Source: Streptomyces sp. PsTaAH-137
GTDB lineage: Bacteria; Actinomycetota; Actinomycetes; Streptomycetales; Streptomycetaceae
Direction of reading: 5' to 3'
NCBI RefSeq assembly: GCF_003259365.1
Contig: NZ_QLLY01000009.1
Location: 1 to 64,000 of the forward strand
Length of the DNA: 64,000 nt
Each line of letters opens with the position of its first letter. The first letter of the stretch is position 1. Of this stretch, positions 7,936 to 15,031 are shown piece after piece. The position numbers and the translations under genes were made by a program. The notes beneath the pieces are model-generated. The model ran no database searches and had not been told where the DNA came from. It saw only the letters and a program-made list of their open reading frames with translations.

Positions 7936-9012
7936 TCACACGCCAACGGTCTCCTCCAGCTCCTCCTCGACGACGTCCTCCTCCGCGGCGGGAGCAGGAA
8001 CCGCGGCGGGAGCGGCGGCGTGCCGTGCCGGGGCCGTGCGCTCCTGCCGGCGCTCGGCGAGCGCCGCGACGCCGATGACGACGAGCCCGACGGCCAGCCA
8101 CGCCACCAGCGTCCACAGGTTCCGGGCCAGGTCGTGGTGGCCGAAGTAGATCAGGCTGCGCGCTCCCTCGACGAAGCCCGCGCCGTTCCAGAAGGCGTGC
8201 AGGCTGCCGAAGAAGCCGTTCTGCAGCTCGGGCCGGAAGATCCCGCCGGAGCTGGTGAAGTTCAGCATCACGAACAGCACCATCACGCCGAGCGTCGTCC
8301 ACCGCTTCAGGAAGGTGTGCAGGCCGACGCCGACGAACAGGATGCCCGCCGAGTACAGCCAGGCCATGCCCCACAGGCCCCACAGGTTCGTGTGGGCGAG
8401 GTGGAAGAGGGGTCCCGCGAACGCCGCGCCGATCAGGCTGACCACGCCCGAGACACCGACCACGAGCAGCGCCCTGGACCGCATCCGCAGGGCGGCTCCG
8501 GCGCCGCCGAGCACCGCCACCGACGCGTACGAGCCGATGCTGAGCGCGACGAGCAGGAAGAACAGCCCCTGGCCCGTCGGGTCGTCGTCCACCGTGGGCA
8601 CCATGTCCGTGACCTTCAGCGGCTCGCCCTGCGCGGCCGCGACCGGCGTGAAGATCTTCTGGACGACGGAGACCGTGGTGTCGGAGCCGGCCGAGGCCAC
8701 GATCAGCTCGGGCGTCCCGGCGCCCTTGCCCGCCGGGACGTAGGCACCGTCGATGTCCCGCGTCTTGAGCAGGTCGACGGCGTCGGCCCGGTCGTCGAGC
8801 GTACGCACGTCCAGCGCGTCGCCCGCCTTGTCCTTGACGGTCTGCGCGAAGACCTTCGCCTCGGCACCCGAGCCGACGACGGCGACGGGCAGATGGTGCG
8901 GCTCGGGGTGGGCGAACGCGCCCAGATACGCCAGGCCCATGCCCACGCACATCAGGAGCGGGGTGAGCAGATGCGTCAGCACGTGACGCAGCGCGGGATT
9001 GCGCGCGGGCAT
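7936..9012 (-). CDS. Multi-pass membrane protein, YhgE/ABC-2-like
   Basis: Protein of 358 aa with one N-terminal membrane segment (LLTPLLMCVGMGLAYLGAF), a ~120-residue extracytoplasmic domain, and about five C-terminal membrane segments. This topology resembles YhgE/Pip and ABC-2-type permease components. The C-terminus is unusually acidic (EEDVVEEELEETVGV). The ATG at 9012 is chosen over 9027 because GGAGGT lies seven bases before it, within the codons following 9027. Its upstream region has three TACAAC half-sites, suggesting repression by a TetR-type protein. The transported substrate, if any, is unknown. Confidence 0.7.
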   Translation of the reverse strand: MPARNPALRHVLTHLLTPLLMCVGMGLAYLGAFAHPEPHHLPVAVVGSGAEAKVFAQTVKDKAGDALDVRTLDDRADAVDLLKTRDIDGAYVPAGKGAGTPELIVASAGSDTTVSVVQKIFTPVAAAQGEPLKVTDMVPTVDDDPTGQGLFFLLVALSIGSYASVAVLGGAGAALRMRSRALLVVGVSGVVSLIGAAFAGPLFHLAHTNLWGLWGMAWLYSAGILFVGVGLHTFLKRWTTLGVMVLFVMLNFTSSGGIFRPELQNGFFGSLHAFWNGAGFVEGARSLIYFGHHDLARNLWTLVAWLAVGLVVIGVAALAERRQERTAPARHAAAPAAVPAPAAEEDVVEEELEETVGV

Positions 9013-9038
9013 GAGCGGGACCTCCATGGGTTGGCTTA

Positions 9039-9069
9039 TACAACTCTTACGCTAGTTGTACTGTACAAC
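9039..9069. promoter_or_regulatory. Overlapping palindromes with three TACAAC half-sites
   Basis: TACAACT (9039-9045) mirrors AGTTGTA (9054-9060) across eight bases. GTTGTA-CTG-TACAAC (9055-9069) is a second, perfect palindrome sharing the middle half-site. The sites overlap the expected promoter of the 9012 gene, typical of a repressor operator. Confidence 0.6.
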
Positions 9070-9152
9070 CGGTTGCCGGGGAGGAGTGCCGCGGAGGCTG
9101 TGAGCATGCCCACGCGGGGTGGGCGGGGGAGCGGGAGCGGGAGTGGCCGGAA

Positions 9153-9650
9153 TCAAGCGGGCCGGGGCAGCGGCCGGTCCTCCAGGCCGACGGGCGGGCG
9201 CTCGCGGAATTCGTTACTCCGCCGCTCGTACGCCTGGAGCCGCTCACGCAGCGCGTGCAGCCTGCGGCCCGTCTCGTACAGATAGCGGACCTTCGTCCGT
9301 ATCGTCCACGGGTCCACCGGCTTGACGACATAGTCGGCGACGCCCAGCTCGAAGGCCTTCGCCGCGAGGGCGGGGTCCTGGCCCGCGCCCGTGATCATCA
9401 TGATCGGTATGTCCTGGGTCTGCTCCAGGCGGTTCATGTACTGGGCGACCTCGAAGCCGCTGAGGTCGGGCATGAGCACATCGAGCAGGACCACCGCGAT
9501 ACCGCCGCGCAGGACCGTCTTGAGGGCGTCGTCCCCGGAGCTCGCGCGGTCCATCGGGTAGCCGAGCGGGGCGAGCGCGCTCTCCATCGCGAAGAGCGTG
9601 TCGTCGCGGTCGTCGACGACGAGGATCTTGGGCTGTGCAACGGTGGGCAT
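9153..9650 (-). CDS. Stand-alone response regulator receiver protein
   Basis: Single CheY-like receiver domain of 165 aa with a short basic C-terminal helix and no output domain. Landmarks are KILVVDDRDD (acidic pocket), VLLDVLMPDLSG (phospho-accepting Asp in LLDV), MMITGAG (switch Thr) and DYVVKPVDP (conserved Lys). The start ATG at 9650 has GGGGAGG about nine bases upstream. The C-terminal portion (LYETGRRLHALRERLQAYERRSN) looks coiled-coil-like. No histidine kinase is adjacent, so it is likely an orphan that signals by protein contact. Confidence 0.88.
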   Translation of the reverse strand: MPTVAQPKILVVDDRDDTLFAMESALAPLGYPMDRASSGDDALKTVLRGGIAVVLLDVLMPDLSGFEVAQYMNRLEQTQDIPIMMITGAGQDPALAAKAFELGVADYVVKPVDPWTIRTKVRYLYETGRRLHALRERLQAYERRSNEFRERPPVGLEDRPLPRPA

Positions 9651-9715
9651 CGCCAGTGGCCTCCCCTCGCCGGCATCGACAGCATATGCCGGAACGCGGG
9701 GGATGGAAGGGGCTG

Positions 9716-9873
9716 TCAGTCCTCTCCGCGCACCAGATTCCACTCGTAATCCGGCTCATGATCGGGACCGGTCGGATCCGCGTCGTCGCGGTGTGCGGGG
9801 CGGAGGTGCGGACCTTGCCCTTGACCTCGCGTTTGGTCTCGGCCGGGTGCGGCGGACGCACGGTAACGGTCAT
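9716..9873 (-). pseudogene. Possible small gene with a dinucleotide frameshift
   Basis: A very good ribosome site (AAGAGGAG, five bases before the ATG at 9873) introduces MTVTVRPPHPAETKREVKGK. After VRTSAPH this frame degrades and runs into the response-regulator gene out of frame. Removing one AC from the CACAC run there restores a plausible ending, HRDDADPTGPDHEPDYEWNL then VRGED and a TGA stop at 9716-9718, about 51 residues in all. Either a two-base slippage inactivated a small gene or this is a sequencing error. I do not recognise the family. Confidence 0.4.
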
Positions 9874-10141
9874 GATCGCTCCTCTTTTCGAACTCTCTCG
9901 GTCGGATTCGGTCGAATTGTTTTGTAGACAACTCGGTAGACGCTCCTGAACCGTCAACGCGCGGCACCGTCAACAGGTGGCACGCGGCCGGTCGTTCGCG
10001 TCGGCTCCGGGTACCCCGGTGGGCGCGGGCCAACCGATCGCGCCGTCCCGGCGCCCCTGCCGAGGGCCGGCAGGTTTGGCGGGCCCGGATCCGGCTACCC
10101 GCTCTCCTCCACTCGCACGAGCCGTGGAAGGGAGCCGGGCC

Positions 10142-10642
10142 GTGACCCCCCTGGCGAAGCACGCGAACCCCCGCGCCGAGGAGACCCGGAGCGCCGAGCG
10201 CACCACGGCGGACGAACCGTCGAAGGACGTGCTCGTGCGCTTCCTCGAGGACCGCTTCGCCTGCGCCCAGGCCTGCACCGAGTGCGCCCGCGCCTGCGCC
10301 GTGCGGGTCAGCGCCACCGACCGGGCGGACATCGCCGCCACGGCACAGGGCCCCTCCCTCCCGCCGGCCGCGGGCGCCGGTCCGGACACCGGCGGCAGGG
10401 CGCCCCAGGAACCGCGGCGCACCCTGCTGCTCTGCGTCGAGGTCTGCGACGCGACCTGCCGGCTGCTGTCGGAGGAAGCGCTCCGGGACGAGTACGCCCT
10501 GCGCCTCCAGGTCGAGTGGTGCCGCGCCGTCGCCCTGGAGTGCGCGCACGCCTGCGACCGGGACCCGGGTGCCGGCGCCTGCGCCCGCCTGTGCCGGGCG
10601 TGCGCGCGGGCCTGCACCGACTTCCTCGCGACCCTGGGCTGA
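10142..10642 (+). CDS. Cysteine-rich four-helix-bundle protein (DUF326/Csp-like)
   Basis: Product of 166 aa whose second part is packed with Cys in helical spacing: CAQACTECARACA, LCVEVCDATCRLL, CRAVALECAHACDR and CARLCRACARACTDF. This is the pattern of DUF326 proteins and copper storage proteins, where Cys lines the core of a four-helix bundle and binds many Cu(I) ions. Copper buffering is therefore the best guess. The GTG at 10142 follows AAGGGAG at about eight bases; an upstream extension in the same frame has no ribosome site. Confidence 0.75.
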   Translation: MTPLAKHANPRAEETRSAERTTADEPSKDVLVRFLEDRFACAQACTECARACAVRVSATDRADIAATAQGPSLPPAAGAGPDTGGRAPQEPRRTLLLCVEVCDATCRLLSEEALRDEYALRLQVEWCRAVALECAHACDRDPGAGACARLCRACARACTDFLATLG

Positions 10643-10684
10643 ATCCCGTCTCCAGGTGGGGCCGTCCCCGCCATTCACAATTTC

Positions 10685-10698
10685 TGGAACGGGTTCTA
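10685..10698. promoter_or_regulatory. KstR-like operator TGGAACGGGTTCTA
   Basis: The site fits TNNAACNNGTTNNA, the consensus of KstR, the TetR-family repressor of sterol catabolism in mycobacteria and rhodococci. It lies about 70 bases before an acyl-CoA dehydrogenase that itself resembles the KstR-controlled FadE26. No KstR gene is seen in the window. Confidence 0.6.
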
Positions 10699-10766
10699 CT
10701 GTGTGCGCCGTCGAACCATGCCTGAAAGACCGTCAGGCGCCGCCCAGTTGACCGCCAGGAGGGGCC

Positions 10767-11957
10767 GTGCACCTCGAATACACGCCTGAGCAGCAGCAGT
10801 TGCGCACCGAGCTGCGCGCCTACTTCGCCGAGCTCGTGCCCGACAACGCCTATGCCCGTTACGAGGACCCGGCCGCCCAGAAGCGCTTCTACCGGGAGAC
10901 GGTGCGCCGCCTCGGCTCCGACGGCTGGCTCGGGGTGGGCTGGCCCAAGGAGTACGGCGGTCGCGGCCTGACCCCGATGGAACAGTTCATCTTCTTCGAC
11001 GAGGCCGCCCAGGCGGGCGTGCCGCTGCCGTTGATGGCGCTCAACACCGTGGGCCCGACGATCATGCAGTTCGGCACCGACGAGCAGAAGGAGTACTTCC
11101 TGCCGAAGATCCTCGCCGGGGAGATCGACTTCGCCATCGGCTACAGCGAGCCGGACGCGGGCACCGACCTGGCCGCGCTCAAGACGAAGGCGGTCCGCGA
11201 CGGCGACGAGGCCACCGGCCACTACACGGTCAACGGCCAGAAGATCTGGACGACGAACGGCGACACCGCCGACTGGGTCTGGCTCGCCGTGCGCACCGAC
11301 CCCGAAGCACCGCCCCACAAGGGCATCACCATGCTGCTCGTCCCGACGTCCGACCCCGGCTACTCCTGCACCGTCATCAACACCCTCGCCTCGCACGACA
11401 CCACGGCGAGCTACTACGAGAACATCCGGGTGCCCGCCGCGCGCCGGGTCGGCGAGGAGAACAAGGGCTGGCGCCTGATCACCAACCAGCTCAACCACGA
11501 ACGCGTCACCCTCGCCGCCCACGGCACCATGGCCATCCGCGCCCTGCACGACGTCCAGCGCTGGGCGATGGACACCAAGCTGTCCGACGGGCGCCGCGTC
11601 ATCGACCTCGGCTGGGTCAGGAAGCGCCTCGCGCAGACCCACACCAAGCTCGACGCGATGAAGCTCCTCAACTGGCAGATGGTGAACGCCGTCCAGCATG
11701 GCACCCTCATGCCGCAGGACGCCTCCGCCGTGAAGGTCTACGGCTCCGAGGCACGCCGCGACGCCTACGCGTGGCTGATGGAGGTGGTGGGCGCCGCCGG
11801 GGCACTGAAGGAGGGGAGCGCCGGCGCCGTCCTCCACGGCGAACTCGAACGCGGCTACCGGTCGGCCGTCATCTTCACCTTCGGCGGCGGCAACAACGAG
11901 ATCCAGCGCGAGATCATCTCGTGGATCGGGCTGGGGATGCCCAGGGTGCGGCGCTGA
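10767..11957 (+). CDS. Acyl-CoA dehydrogenase, FadE26 (ChsE4)-like
   Basis: FAD enzyme of 396 aa that oxidises acyl-CoA to enoyl-CoA, passing electrons to ETF. It shows WPKEYGGRGLTPMEQFIF, the flavin motif YSEPDAGTDLAAL, VNGQKIWTT, NQLNHERVTLA and a C-terminal FGGGNNEIQREII. From memory its pattern is close to mycobacterial FadE26, one half of the heterotetrameric ChsE4-ChsE5 that acts on the sterol side chain; the partner is not adjacent. The catalytic base expected near TFGGG is not certain from reading alone. The GTG start at 10767 has GGAGGGG just upstream. A KstR-like box precedes it. Confidence 0.9.
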   Translation: MHLEYTPEQQQLRTELRAYFAELVPDNAYARYEDPAAQKRFYRETVRRLGSDGWLGVGWPKEYGGRGLTPMEQFIFFDEAAQAGVPLPLMALNTVGPTIMQFGTDEQKEYFLPKILAGEIDFAIGYSEPDAGTDLAALKTKAVRDGDEATGHYTVNGQKIWTTNGDTADWVWLAVRTDPEAPPHKGITMLLVPTSDPGYSCTVINTLASHDTTASYYENIRVPAARRVGEENKGWRLITNQLNHERVTLAAHGTMAIRALHDVQRWAMDTKLSDGRRVIDLGWVRKRLAQTHTKLDAMKLLNWQMVNAVQHGTLMPQDASAVKVYGSEARRDAYAWLMEVVGAAGALKEGSAGAVLHGELERGYRSAVIFTFGGGNNEIQREIISWIGLGMPRVRR

Positions 11958-12037
11958 CGGGTGGCTGACCGGCAGCCGGGCGGAATCATCTTGCAACTCT
12001 TCGGTGCACAGCGGAATTTCGGGGTACTGGGCTCGGC

Positions 12038-12319
12038 ATGGCACCGAAGACCGAAGTACTCACGTCCCTGCGGGCCCTTCGACAACTGCGCCGCACGCGC
12101 GGCTTCTACCTGGCGGGTGTCCTGTTGTGGACGGCCGCGGCGGTCTGGACCGGGTTCGTGCATCCAGGCAGTCGGCAGATGTGGGTCTCGCTCCTCCTGG
12201 CGGCCGTCTTCGCCGGCCTGCTCGGCACCGCCTCCGTCTGGCTGCACCGACTGCGCACCAGCGCGCCGCAGAAGCCCGTGCACCATGCGCCGGGTCGTCG
12301 GACCGCCGTGGCCGGCTGA
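12038..12319 (+). CDS. Small membrane protein, unknown function
   Basis: Product of 93 aa with a basic N-terminus (RALRQLRRTRG), two hydrophobic helices (FYLAGVLLWTAAAVWTGFV and MWVSLLLAAVFAGLLGTASVWL) separated by a short loop, and a basic C-terminal tail. Topology predicts both ends in the cytoplasm. I do not recognise the family. The ATG at 12038 lacks a clear ribosome site, so it may be leaderless. It lies between the acyl-CoA dehydrogenase and a terminator-like hairpin. Confidence 0.55.
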   Translation: MAPKTEVLTSLRALRQLRRTRGFYLAGVLLWTAAAVWTGFVHPGSRQMWVSLLLAAVFAGLLGTASVWLHRLRTSAPQKPVHHAPGRRTAVAG

Positions 12320-12348
12320 GTTCGTCCCGGCGGCCGGAACGCGCGGTG

Positions 12349-12381
12349 AAGGGGTGGGCCTCCGCGGAGAGCCCGCCCCTT
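12349..12381. terminator. Two-part hairpin between convergent genes
   Basis: AAGGGGTGGGC (12349-12359) pairs with GCCCGCCCCTT (12371-12381) with one G-T wobble. The loop contains the small palindrome CTCCGCGGAG. It separates the small membrane protein gene from the 3' end of the minus-strand biosynthetic operon. Confidence 0.6.
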
Positions 12382-12417
12382 TCGCCCGGTCCTTCGTGGA
12401 GGGCCGGGGCGCGCTCG

Positions 12418-12795
12418 TCACACCCGAAGCAGCAGCCGCACCCGCAGCCCCTCGGACGACGTGGACGACACGTCCAGCTTGTCCGCGACCGAGGCGGCGA
12501 TGGTCCATGCCCAGCCGTCCGTGAGCGCCGCCTCGACCTGGTCCCCCTGGGGCTGCGGTTCATAGGCGAAGTCCAGGTCCACCCAGTCGTCGCCGGTACG
12601 CGCGGTCACGGAGGACACCTCGATGCCGTGGCTCTGGGCCGCCGAGATGAGTTCGGAGACCGTGAGCAGGGCGTCCGAGCGCGCCGACGGGGAGCAGGAC
12701 GGCATGGTGTCGAGCAGGCGGTCCAGAGCCTCCTTCGCCTCCGCGGGGTCGGCCGGCCGCCCGGTGAGCCGGTGGTCCGTGAGTGGCGCTGTCAT
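12418..12795 (-). CDS. Degenerate HATPase/anti-sigma-like protein
   Basis: Product of 125 aa. The stretch ARSDALLTVSELISAAQSHG aligns by eye with the N-box helix of RsbW-type serine kinases, but the catalytic Asn position is altered. The later DxGxG loop of active kinases is not recognisable, although WAWTIAASVADKLDV resembles the following helix. It may bind a partner without ATP turnover. It is the last gene of the carrier-protein operon. The upstream 18-bp tandem duplication provides two equivalent ribosome-site/start pairs (ATG at 12795 and 12813); the first of these is taken. Confidence 0.55.
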   Translation of the reverse strand: MTAPLTDHRLTGRPADPAEAKEALDRLLDTMPSCSPSARSDALLTVSELISAAQSHGIEVSSVTARTGDDWVDLDFAYEPQPQGDQVEAALTDGWAWTIAASVADKLDVSSTSSEGLRVRLLLRV

Positions 12796-12823
12796 GCCTT
12801 CTCCTGCTGTCATGCCTTCTCCT
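12788..12823. repeat. Tandem 18-bp duplication of ribosome site plus start codon
   Basis: GCTGTCATGCCTTCTCCT occurs twice head-to-tail (12788-12805, 12806-12823). On the minus strand each copy reads AGGAGAAGGCATGACAGC. The upstream copy overlaps the stop of the phosphopantetheinyl transferase gene (ATGA), and the downstream copy gives a second in-frame start. Confidence 0.9.
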
Positions 12824-13517
12824 CGGGTACCCCTCCGCCGGATCGGCGAAGGGTCGTCACGTCACTCGTGACCTGAGCCGAGGAATCCAAACGCCGCGAC
12901 AGGTCGGCGGCCCCGCGCACCTGCCACGAAGCCGCGCAGCTCACCGCGGCACAGGCGGCGCGCGGGACGTCGTACCAGGAGCGCACCGGCTGCCCGGTGT
13001 CGCCCGCCTTGAAGCGGGCCTCGGCCTCGACCCACTGCCTGAGGGGGTCGGCCCCCGGGTGGTGCGCCGCCGCGGGAAAGTGCCGCAGGAGCACATCGCG
13101 GCCGGGCGGGACGCGGTCGTCCCGCTCGATGTCGACGCCCACGGGGCCGGGGCCCACGGCGGCGGCCACCAACCCGTCCGCGTGACTCATGCTGATCCCC
13201 AGCCCGGGCTGTCCCGGAAGAAAGGGACGTCCGTGCCCGGTTCCGCGGCAGTCGGGGCAGTGCTGGCGCACCTCCACCGCGTCCGGCGGCCGGCCGAGGA
13301 CCCGGGCGACGCACCAGCGCAGCAGCAGACGCGCCGCCAGGACGTCGTCGCGCCGGGACGGCACCCGGACCAGCGCGAGGCGCCGGCGCTCCCAGCCGGC
13401 GAGCGTCCGCGCGTCGGCCGAGGGCGCGTCCAGCACTTCGGCGGTGCGGGCGATCGAGACGAGCGTCGGCCCCTCGGCCGGCCGAGGCGAGGACGGATCC
13501 GTCGCCCGCGCGCTCAC
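12810..13517 (-). CDS. 4'-phosphopantetheinyl transferase (Sfp-like)
   Basis: Enzyme of 235 aa that moves phosphopantetheine from CoA to a Ser of a carrier protein. The family's two signatures are present: VGVDIERDDR (Mg-binding Asp/Glu) after GISMSHADG, and WVEAEARFKAG, the (W)xxxEAxxKA motif with its catalytic Glu and Lys. Its GTG start overlaps the stop of the carrier-protein gene by four bases, so the pair is translationally coupled. This implies the carrier protein is its dedicated substrate. An HCPDCRGTGHG stretch in the middle is Cys-rich. Confidence 0.9.
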   Translation of the reverse strand: MSARATDPSSPRPAEGPTLVSIARTAEVLDAPSADARTLAGWERRRLALVRVPSRRDDVLAARLLLRWCVARVLGRPPDAVEVRQHCPDCRGTGHGRPFLPGQPGLGISMSHADGLVAAAVGPGPVGVDIERDDRVPPGRDVLLRHFPAAAHHPGADPLRQWVEAEARFKAGDTGQPVRSWYDVPRAACAAVSCAASWQVRGAADLSRRLDSSAQVTSDVTTLRRSGGGVPEEKA

Positions 13518-13756
13518 GCCGTCGCGGTGCCGGAGGGCTCCAGGAACCGCTCCCGGATGCGGTCGAGCGTGCGGAAGTCGTCGATGGTCGACGTCTGGAG
13601 GTCGATCGTTTCGCCGCTGATCGATTCGAGCAGGTCGATGAATTCGAGGAAGTCCATCGAGTCGATCAGCCGGGCCTCGATCAGGTCCTCGTCGGGCGCG
13701 AGGTCACCTTCGAGTCCCGGGTTCTTCTCGTGGATCCACTCGATGACGGATTCCAT
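13514..13756 (-). CDS. Free-standing acyl/aminoacyl carrier protein
   Basis: Carrier protein of 80 aa: MESVIEWIHEKNPGLEGDLA, then ...LIEARLIDSMDFLEFI. The Ser of LIDSMDF (residue 33) is the phosphopantetheine attachment site, and the acidic four-helix pattern is typical. It lies between the amino acid:[carrier protein] ligase and the phosphopantetheinyl transferase. I take the ATG at 13756, with GAGGA eleven bases before. A GTG at 13774 overlapping the upstream stop would add MRTAHA. It probably carries an amino acid as a thioester. Confidence 0.88.
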   Translation of the reverse strand: MESVIEWIHEKNPGLEGDLAPDEDLIEARLIDSMDFLEFIDLLESISGETIDLQTSTIDDFRTLDRIRERFLEPSGTATA

Positions 13757-13770
13757 GGCGTGCGCGGTCC

Positions 13771-14673
13771 TCACTGTGCGGAAGGGGCGGTGGTGCGGGC
13801 GGCGGAGTCGGAGGCCGTGTCCGTGGCGTGCCGGGCCCGGTCGAGCCGGTCGAGAGCGGCTTCGGCGGAGCCGTGCGTGAGGATCATCGCGTGCACCCAG
13901 CGCTCGACGCCGAAGGCGACGCAGGAGCTGAACGCGCTGCCGTGCGAGCCGGCGCCGATGCCCAGCCGCTCACCGAAGAAGTTGCGGTGCCGGTTCACGG
14001 AGGCGATGGCCGTGCCGTCGGAGGTGCTGTACTCGTGCTTGACGGGATCCAGCGCCATCAGTTTCGCCCGTGAGCCCTGCCGGTCGTAGAACGGGTCGTC
14101 CGCCGCCGCCCGGGTCAGGTCCAGGCCGAGCCGTCGCGCCAGCCGCACGATGAACTCGCCGCCGCGGTCGAGGTGTTCGGCGCAGCCGTCCTTGGTGCCC
14201 AGGTACAGCACCTCACGCATGTGGAAGCCGTGCAGCCTGCGCAGTCCGTCGTAGTGCGTCTCGTTGCGGAAGCAGCGGCCGGTCGCCGACAGCCGCAGCC
14301 CGTCCTCGCCGACGTCCTGTCCCTCCAGCGACAGCAGCAGGCCGTAGCAGGTGGCGGACGGCAGCAGATGTCCGGTCGCGCTCAGCGGCGCGTCGACCGG
14401 CGGACCGCCGTCCGCCAGCGCGTCCAGGGCCTCCGGGGCGAACCGTCCCGCGGGCACGCCCAGATGCGGGAAGTTGCGGAAGTAGTCGAGGCGCGCGAGC
14501 CCCTCGGCGGGCAGCAGCGGCGGTCCGAGGCACTCGGGAGCCGCCAACTGCTCGGCCAGGCCCCGCAGAAGCGCGTCGAGGCCGTGCAGCAGAGCCGTGT
14601 GTGCGGGGTCGAGCGCGAGCAGTCCGGCGCCGGGGCTGCGCAGCGTGGGCAGCGGCCGGGTGGTGGTGTTCAT
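13771..14673 (-). CDS. Amino acid:[carrier protein] ligase (class II aaRS-like)
   Basis: Enzyme of 300 aa resembling the catalytic core of atypical seryl-tRNA synthetases but lacking a tRNA-binding domain, as in the Bradyrhizobium amino acid:[carrier protein] ligases. Class II motif 2 is GRCFRNETHYDGL (Arg136, Glu138) and motif 3 is CVAFGVERWV (Glu257, Arg258). Cys109, Glu154 and Cys251 fall where a Zn-binding Cys-Glu-Cys set is expected. DPFYDRQGSRAKLMALDPVK and TAIASVNRHRNFFG are further family-like stretches. It should adenylate an amino acid with ATP and transfer it to the carrier protein encoded next, whose start overlaps its stop. The start ATG at 14673 has AGGAAG eight bases upstream. 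Which amino acid it uses is unknown; small ones (Gly/Ala) are used by characterised relatives. Confidence 0.88.
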   Translation of the reverse strand: MNTTTRPLPTLRSPGAGLLALDPAHTALLHGLDALLRGLAEQLAAPECLGPPLLPAEGLARLDYFRNFPHLGVPAGRFAPEALDALADGGPPVDAPLSATGHLLPSATCYGLLLSLEGQDVGEDGLRLSATGRCFRNETHYDGLRRLHGFHMREVLYLGTKDGCAEHLDRGGEFIVRLARRLGLDLTRAAADDPFYDRQGSRAKLMALDPVKHEYSTSDGTAIASVNRHRNFFGERLGIGAGSHGSAFSSCVAFGVERWVHAMILTHGSAEAALDRLDRARHATDTASDSAARTTAPSAQ

Positions 14674-15031
14674 GCAATCCGCTTCCTGGGAAGTGGGCGG
14701 GCGCGGGGGAGCCGGGGCAGGCGTGGGGCGGACCGACGGTGATGTGCCGTCATGAGCGCTGCCATGGCGTCGAGTTGTGGACCCTAGGCGGACGGCATTG
14801 CAGTTGTCTAGACCAAAGGGTCGCGAGTTGGCCTGGTGGCCGAAAGTTATCGCTGCGTGGCGCAAGAGCCCGTAAATCAGGGGGACTTGACAGAATCTGC
14901 GGTCTAGACCAGTGTTCGAGCGCCCCTTCGTCGCGCCGGCTCGTCCCGGCCGACGGCGGAGCGGAGCGCACCCGCGGCCGTGCCGCGCGCGCCCGGCCGA
15001 CCCGACTGCCGCACGTCGCCGAAGGACCCGC
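14674..15031. promoter_or_regulatory. Divergent promoter region with two TCTAGACCA sites
   Basis: TCTAGACCA occurs near 14808-14816 and within the perfect palindrome GGTCTAGACC at 14901-14910. On the plus strand TTGACA (14887-14892) is followed after 17 bases by CAGTGT, with the palindrome between them. On the minus strand TAGACA, 18 bases, TAGGGT forms a second promoter whose -35 overlaps the other copy. One regulator probably controls both arms of the biosynthetic locus. Confidence 0.55.

Noticed and set aside
12038..12319. The small membrane protein as part of the carrier-protein pathway
   Set aside because: It is on the opposite strand, convergent with the operon, and separated by a terminator-like hairpin.
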